A stretch of 8,419 nucleotides of DNA, from the NCBI GenBank assembly GCA_902766815.1, contig CACXEZ010000068.1:1-8419 (forward strand), written 5' to 3'. A program made the translations under genes and the position numbers. Positions 6,268 through 8,419 of this stretch are shown piece by piece (position 1 is the first letter of the stretch; each line of letters opens with the position of its first letter). Origin of the DNA: an uncultured Erysipelotrichaceae bacterium. GTDB taxonomy: Bacteria > Bacillota_I > Bacilli_A > RF39 > UBA660. The notes below the pieces were generated by a model. The model searched no databases. It was not told the DNA's origin and saw nothing but the letters and a program-made list of their open reading frames with translations.

Positions 6268-7404
6268 ATGAAAATCATTGGAATAATTGCAGAATATAAT
6301 CCATTACATCTAGGGCACATTTATCAAATTAAAAAAACAAAAGAACTCTATCCGGATTCTTTAATCATTCTAATAACAAACACAAATTTTACTCAAAGAG
6401 GAGATGTATCAATATTAAATAAAACAAATAAAACAAAACTAGCATTAGAAAACGATATTGACCTTGTAGTAGAATTACCATTTGGCTATGCTACACAGTC
6501 AGCAGATATCTTCGCTGCAGGAGCCTTAGAAATATTAAATCATCTTCATATTGATACCTTAATTTTTGGAAGTGAAACAAATGACTTACAAAAACTAATA
6601 AATATTGCAAATACTCAACTAAACAATCAAAAATACAATCATTTAGTCAAAAAGCATCTATCAACAGGTATGAATTATCCAACCGCTTTAAACAAAGCAT
6701 TAAAAGAACTAACAGGATTATCTATTACAGAACCAAATGATTTACTAGGTGTGTCATACATCAAAGAAATCATAAAAAACAATTATAAAATCAATCCTAT
6801 TTGTATTCAAAGAATTGGTTCTTATCATGCAAAAGAAGCAACCCTCAACATAGCCAACGCCACCCTTATCAGAGAAAAATTTTTAAAAAACGAAGAAATT
6901 GAAAAATATATTCCCCAAAATGAAGAACAATTACTAATCAAAAATCTATCATTAAACAACTATTTTCCTTACTTAAAATATAAGATTCTTTCTACAAAAA
7001 ACTTATCCATATATCAGACAACAGAAGAAGGAATACAAAACAGAATAAAGAAAGAAATAAACAAATCAAATACTTGGGAAGACTTAGTACAAAACATTAA
7101 AACAAAACGCTATACTTACAACAGAATTAATAGAATGTTAATTCATATTTTAACCTCATTCACTAAAGAAGAAGCAAATAATCTAAAAATTGATTATATA
7201 AGAATATTAGGATTTAATATAAAAGGAAAAACATACTTAAACCAAATAAAGAAGAATCTATCACTACCATTAATCACTTCCTATAAAAAAAATATCTCAC
7301 CACTCCTTGATATAGAGTTAAGAGCCAATTCAATTTATTACCTACCAATAAATGAATCAAAAATAAAAGAAGAATACATGATAAAACCTATTATAAAAAA
7401 GTAG
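6268..7404 (+). CDS. tmcAL: tRNA(Met) cytidine acetate ligase TmcAL (YlbM family)
   Basis: A 378-residue cytosolic enzyme that uses ATP and acetate to make N4-acetylcytidine at the wobble position of elongator tRNA-Met, helping accurate AUG reading (function known from B. subtilis TmcAL). The N-terminus is a nucleotidyltransferase fold: MKIIGIIAEYNPLHLGH holds the ATP-binding HxGH motif (His14, Gly16, His17). Further family blocks are FTQRGDVSI (41-49), VVELPFGYATQSADIF (67-82), LIFGSE (98-103), a YHA motif with following ATLIREKF, RYTYNRINRMLIHIL and IRILGFN near the C-terminus. It is somewhat shorter than the B. subtilis protein (about 415). Start ATG 6268: AAAGGA (6255-6260) lies 7 nt upstream and conserved sequence begins here. 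The in-frame opening to 6160 covers the divergent LTA synthase promoter. TATACT (6239-6244) may be its -10. The 3' end overlaps the convergent gene by 14 bp. Confidence 0.9.
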   Translation: MKIIGIIAEYNPLHLGHIYQIKKTKELYPDSLIILITNTNFTQRGDVSILNKTNKTKLALENDIDLVVELPFGYATQSADIFAAGALEILNHLHIDTLIFGSETNDLQKLINIANTQLNNQKYNHLVKKHLSTGMNYPTALNKALKELTGLSITEPNDLLGVSYIKEIIKNNYKINPICIQRIGSYHAKEATLNIANATLIREKFLKNEEIEKYIPQNEEQLLIKNLSLNNYFPYLKYKILSTKNLSIYQTTEEGIQNRIKKEINKSNTWEDLVQNIKTKRYTYNRINRMLIHILTSFTKEEANNLKIDYIRILGFNIKGKTYLNQIKKNLSLPLITSYKKNISPLLDIELRANSIYYLPINESKIKEEYMIKPIIKK

Positions 7405-7759
7405 CAAATAAACTAATAATCTCTTTCACATCAGTAGACAAAAGAAGTTTCACTAAATTAAAATAAGGATATTCATAATGAGAATGAGAATGAGAATGAT
7501 AATAAAAAGGATAAATAAGATAATGTTGAAATCTCGGACCATCAGAAAAAGATAAAAAACTACCACCATTCTGTTCAAAAACAAACTCATATTGATAGAA
7601 GACATTACTATCATAAATTCTAAAAACAATTTTATTTTCACGTAAAAATACAGAATAAATAGAAACATTATAAAGAGAAAAAATGTTTCTTAAAATCATT
7701 TTTTGTTCCTTGGCATCCAATAAATCAAAAATACCCTTAAAAATTTCAGAACCTAGCAT
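7391..7759 (-). CDS. Uncharacterised 122-residue protein with His-Ser repeat
   Basis: I do not recognise this protein. It begins with a strong AGGAGG ribosome site (7771-7766), 6 nt before ATG 7759, so translation is likely. It has no signal peptide or clear membrane helix. The composition is aromatic-rich (many Phe and Tyr), with predicted alternating beta-like stretches (34-62) and a short run HSHSHSH (88-94) inside a Tyr-rich segment. The run comes from a 6-bp tandem repeat. The histidines could bind metal, but that is a guess. It ends inside the TmcAL 3' end, overlapping by 14 bp tail to tail, and I see no terminator hairpin between the two genes. A 71-codon frame within it on the same strand is a shadow. 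Confidence 0.65.
   Translation of the reverse strand: MLGSEIFKGIFDLLDAKEQKMILRNIFSLYNVSIYSVFLRENKIVFRIYDSNVFYQYEFVFEQNGGSFLSFSDGPRFQHYLIYPFYYHSHSHSHYEYPYFNLVKLLLSTDVKEIISLFATFL
7477..7500 (+). repeat. 6-bp tandem repeat (AATGAG, four units)
   Basis: Three exact AATGAG units (7477-7494) followed by AATGAT. Read on the minus strand they code for alternating His and Ser. The unit is a multiple of three, so copy-number change would lengthen or shorten the peptide run without a frameshift. Confidence 0.8.
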
Positions 7760-7787
7760 ATAGCACCTCCTAGATAATAATTAAACA

Positions 7788-7814
7788 ATAATACATAATT
7801 ATCTAAAAAGTCAA
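7788..7814 (-). promoter_or_regulatory. Possible promoter of the 122-residue gene
   Basis: On the minus strand TTGACT (7814-7809) precedes TATTAT (7793-7788) by 15 bp, shorter than ideal. It lies between the terminator at 7821-7857 and the ribosome site at 7771-7766, where a promoter is expected. Confidence 0.4.
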
Positions 7815-7820
7815 TTTACA

Positions 7821-7857
7821 AAAAATAAATGTAACCGATTAAGTTACATTTATTTTT
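7821..7857. terminator. Strong hairpin terminator
   Basis: A perfect 15-bp stem (7821-7835 with 7843-7857) closes a 7-nt loop, with an A run before and a T run after. It lies 25 nt past the stop of the small membrane protein gene and separates it from the next minus-strand gene, so the two are probably independent units. Confidence 0.85.
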
Positions 7858-7881
7858 ATTAGTTTACATAGTTTTGTAAAT

Positions 7882-8253
7882 CTAATTCATAAGAGAAAAA
7901 ATTAAAATTAATGCACTGCTATTAATAGCAAGTCGATAAAGAATATATCCAACACTCACGCCAAAAAATAAACAAAGAACCAAAATTAAAACAATCATTC
8001 CAATAGAAAAACTATCATCAGATAAAGCTTCTTTTTCTTCTCTTTGAAACTCACGAACACCATCATCTTGAGTCCAAGTAAAATCATTTCCAAATCTCTT
8101 CCTAAGTTTTCTTTTTCTCATTTTAGTATTGTTATCAATATTGCTTTTATCTAAACTATCATTAAAGTCCTTTAGTTCAGAAAAAGACTCATTCTCTGAT
8201 ACAGACACTTTCTCCTGATAATCTCTAATCTTCCTAGTTTTAACCATTGCCAT
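7882..8253 (-). CDS. Uncharacterised small membrane protein
   Basis: I do not recognise this 123-residue protein. The N-terminal 80 residues are polar and charged: a Ser/Glu/Asp-rich stretch (14-43), a very basic cluster KMRKRKLRKRFG (44-55), then acidic residues. One clear membrane helix follows (about 84-107, GMIVLILVLCLFFGVSVGYI) with a short hydrophobic tail (113-121). The basic cluster suggests the long N-terminal part is cytosolic, but it sits some 30 residues before the helix. Start: ATG 8253 is 11 nt from an AAGGAG ribosome site (8270-8265). An in-frame TTG at 8259 has better spacing (5 nt) and a second ATG lies at 8247, so the start may shift by two codons. It has its own promoter and terminator. 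It could take part in envelope or division processes, but nothing in the sequence shows this. Confidence 0.6.
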   Translation of the reverse strand: MAMVKTRKIRDYQEKVSVSENESFSELKDFNDSLDKSNIDNNTKMRKRKLRKRFGNDFTWTQDDGVREFQREEKEALSDDSFSIGMIVLILVLCLFFGVSVGYILYRLAINSSALILIFSLMN

Positions 8254-8278
8254 AAACAAAACAACTCCTTCTACTCTT

Positions 8279-8294
8279 ATTATACATTATATCA
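8279..8294 (-). promoter_or_regulatory. Extended -10 promoter elements for the small membrane protein
   Basis: On the minus strand, TGATATAAT (8294-8286) is an extended -10 (TGnTATAAT), and a second TATAAT follows at 8284-8279. No good -35 is visible at the right distance, which an extended -10 can tolerate. The ribosome site lies just downstream at 8270-8265. Confidence 0.55.
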
Positions 8295-8419
8295 CAAAAA
8301 TAATAAGGAGAAATAATAACTTACAAAAATTGCAGAAATTTTCCTCAATTAATTTAATTCCTTAATTTAAATGTAAAATCACAAAGAACAAAGCTATTTT
8401 TTCAATATATTTCATTTTC

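Noticed and set aside
7453..7668. Minus-strand frame of 71 codons, very hydrophobic
   Set aside because: A shifted frame of the 122-residue gene with no ribosome site. Its hydrophobicity follows from reading the repeat and A+T-rich DNA in another frame.
8362..8419. Possible C-terminal end of a minus-strand gene entering from the right edge
   Set aside because: Only about 19 codons are open before a TAA at 8364-8362, with no terminator after it. This is expected by chance.
1..8419. Defence, CRISPR, phage or toxin-antitoxin system
   Set aside because: No spaced repeats, nuclease or helicase motifs, phage genes or paired small genes of that type were seen on either strand.

Overview
The window is a strongly A+T-rich stretch of bacterial chromosome. 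It carries a class B sortase, an LtaS-type lipoteichoic acid synthase, a TmcAL (YlbM-like) tRNA modification enzyme and a YgaC-like nucleotide phosphatase, with strong GGAGG-type ribosome binding sites and TTGCAA/TATAAT promoters. This points to a low-GC Gram-positive (Bacillota, probably an uncultured gut-type Bacilli or Erysipelotrichia-like lineage). A species cannot be named. Sortase plus LTA synthesis argues for a walled cell rather than a true mollicute. TAA and TAG both serve as stops.

Layout, left to right: (1) 1-256, intergenic DNA with a weak possible terminator and a good promoter. (2) 257-838 (+), a TetR/AcrR-type regulator. (3) 844-2347, a decayed IS4-family insertion sequence whose transposase, on the minus strand, carries two in-frame stops and one frameshift. 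(4) 2350-2892 (-), a DUF402/Ntdp nucleoside di-/triphosphatase. (5) 3030-4028 (+), a sortase B with an unusually long hydrophobic N-terminus. (6) 4027-4086, a bidirectional terminator. (7) 4085-6124 (-), LTA synthase. (8) 6268-7404 (+), TmcAL. (9) 7391-7759 (-), an unknown 122-residue protein overlapping TmcAL tail to tail. (10) 7821-7857, a perfect 15-bp terminator hairpin. (11) 7882-8253 (-), an unknown small membrane protein. (12) 8295-8419, nothing that can be supported.

The genes look like separate single-gene transcription units in alternating orientation, not one operon. The shared theme is the cell envelope (sortase, LTA synthase, small membrane protein) beside housekeeping enzymes. 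No defence system, CRISPR, prophage or biosynthetic cluster was found.

The most striking structure is around the insertion sequence. The regulator and the phosphatase are convergent and both end in LTKKQD, because their last codons lie in the two arms of what was once one bidirectional terminator hairpin. The IS appears to have jumped into the 5-nt loop of that hairpin. It duplicated an 11-bp target (one mismatch now) that contains both stop codons, so both genes survived intact.
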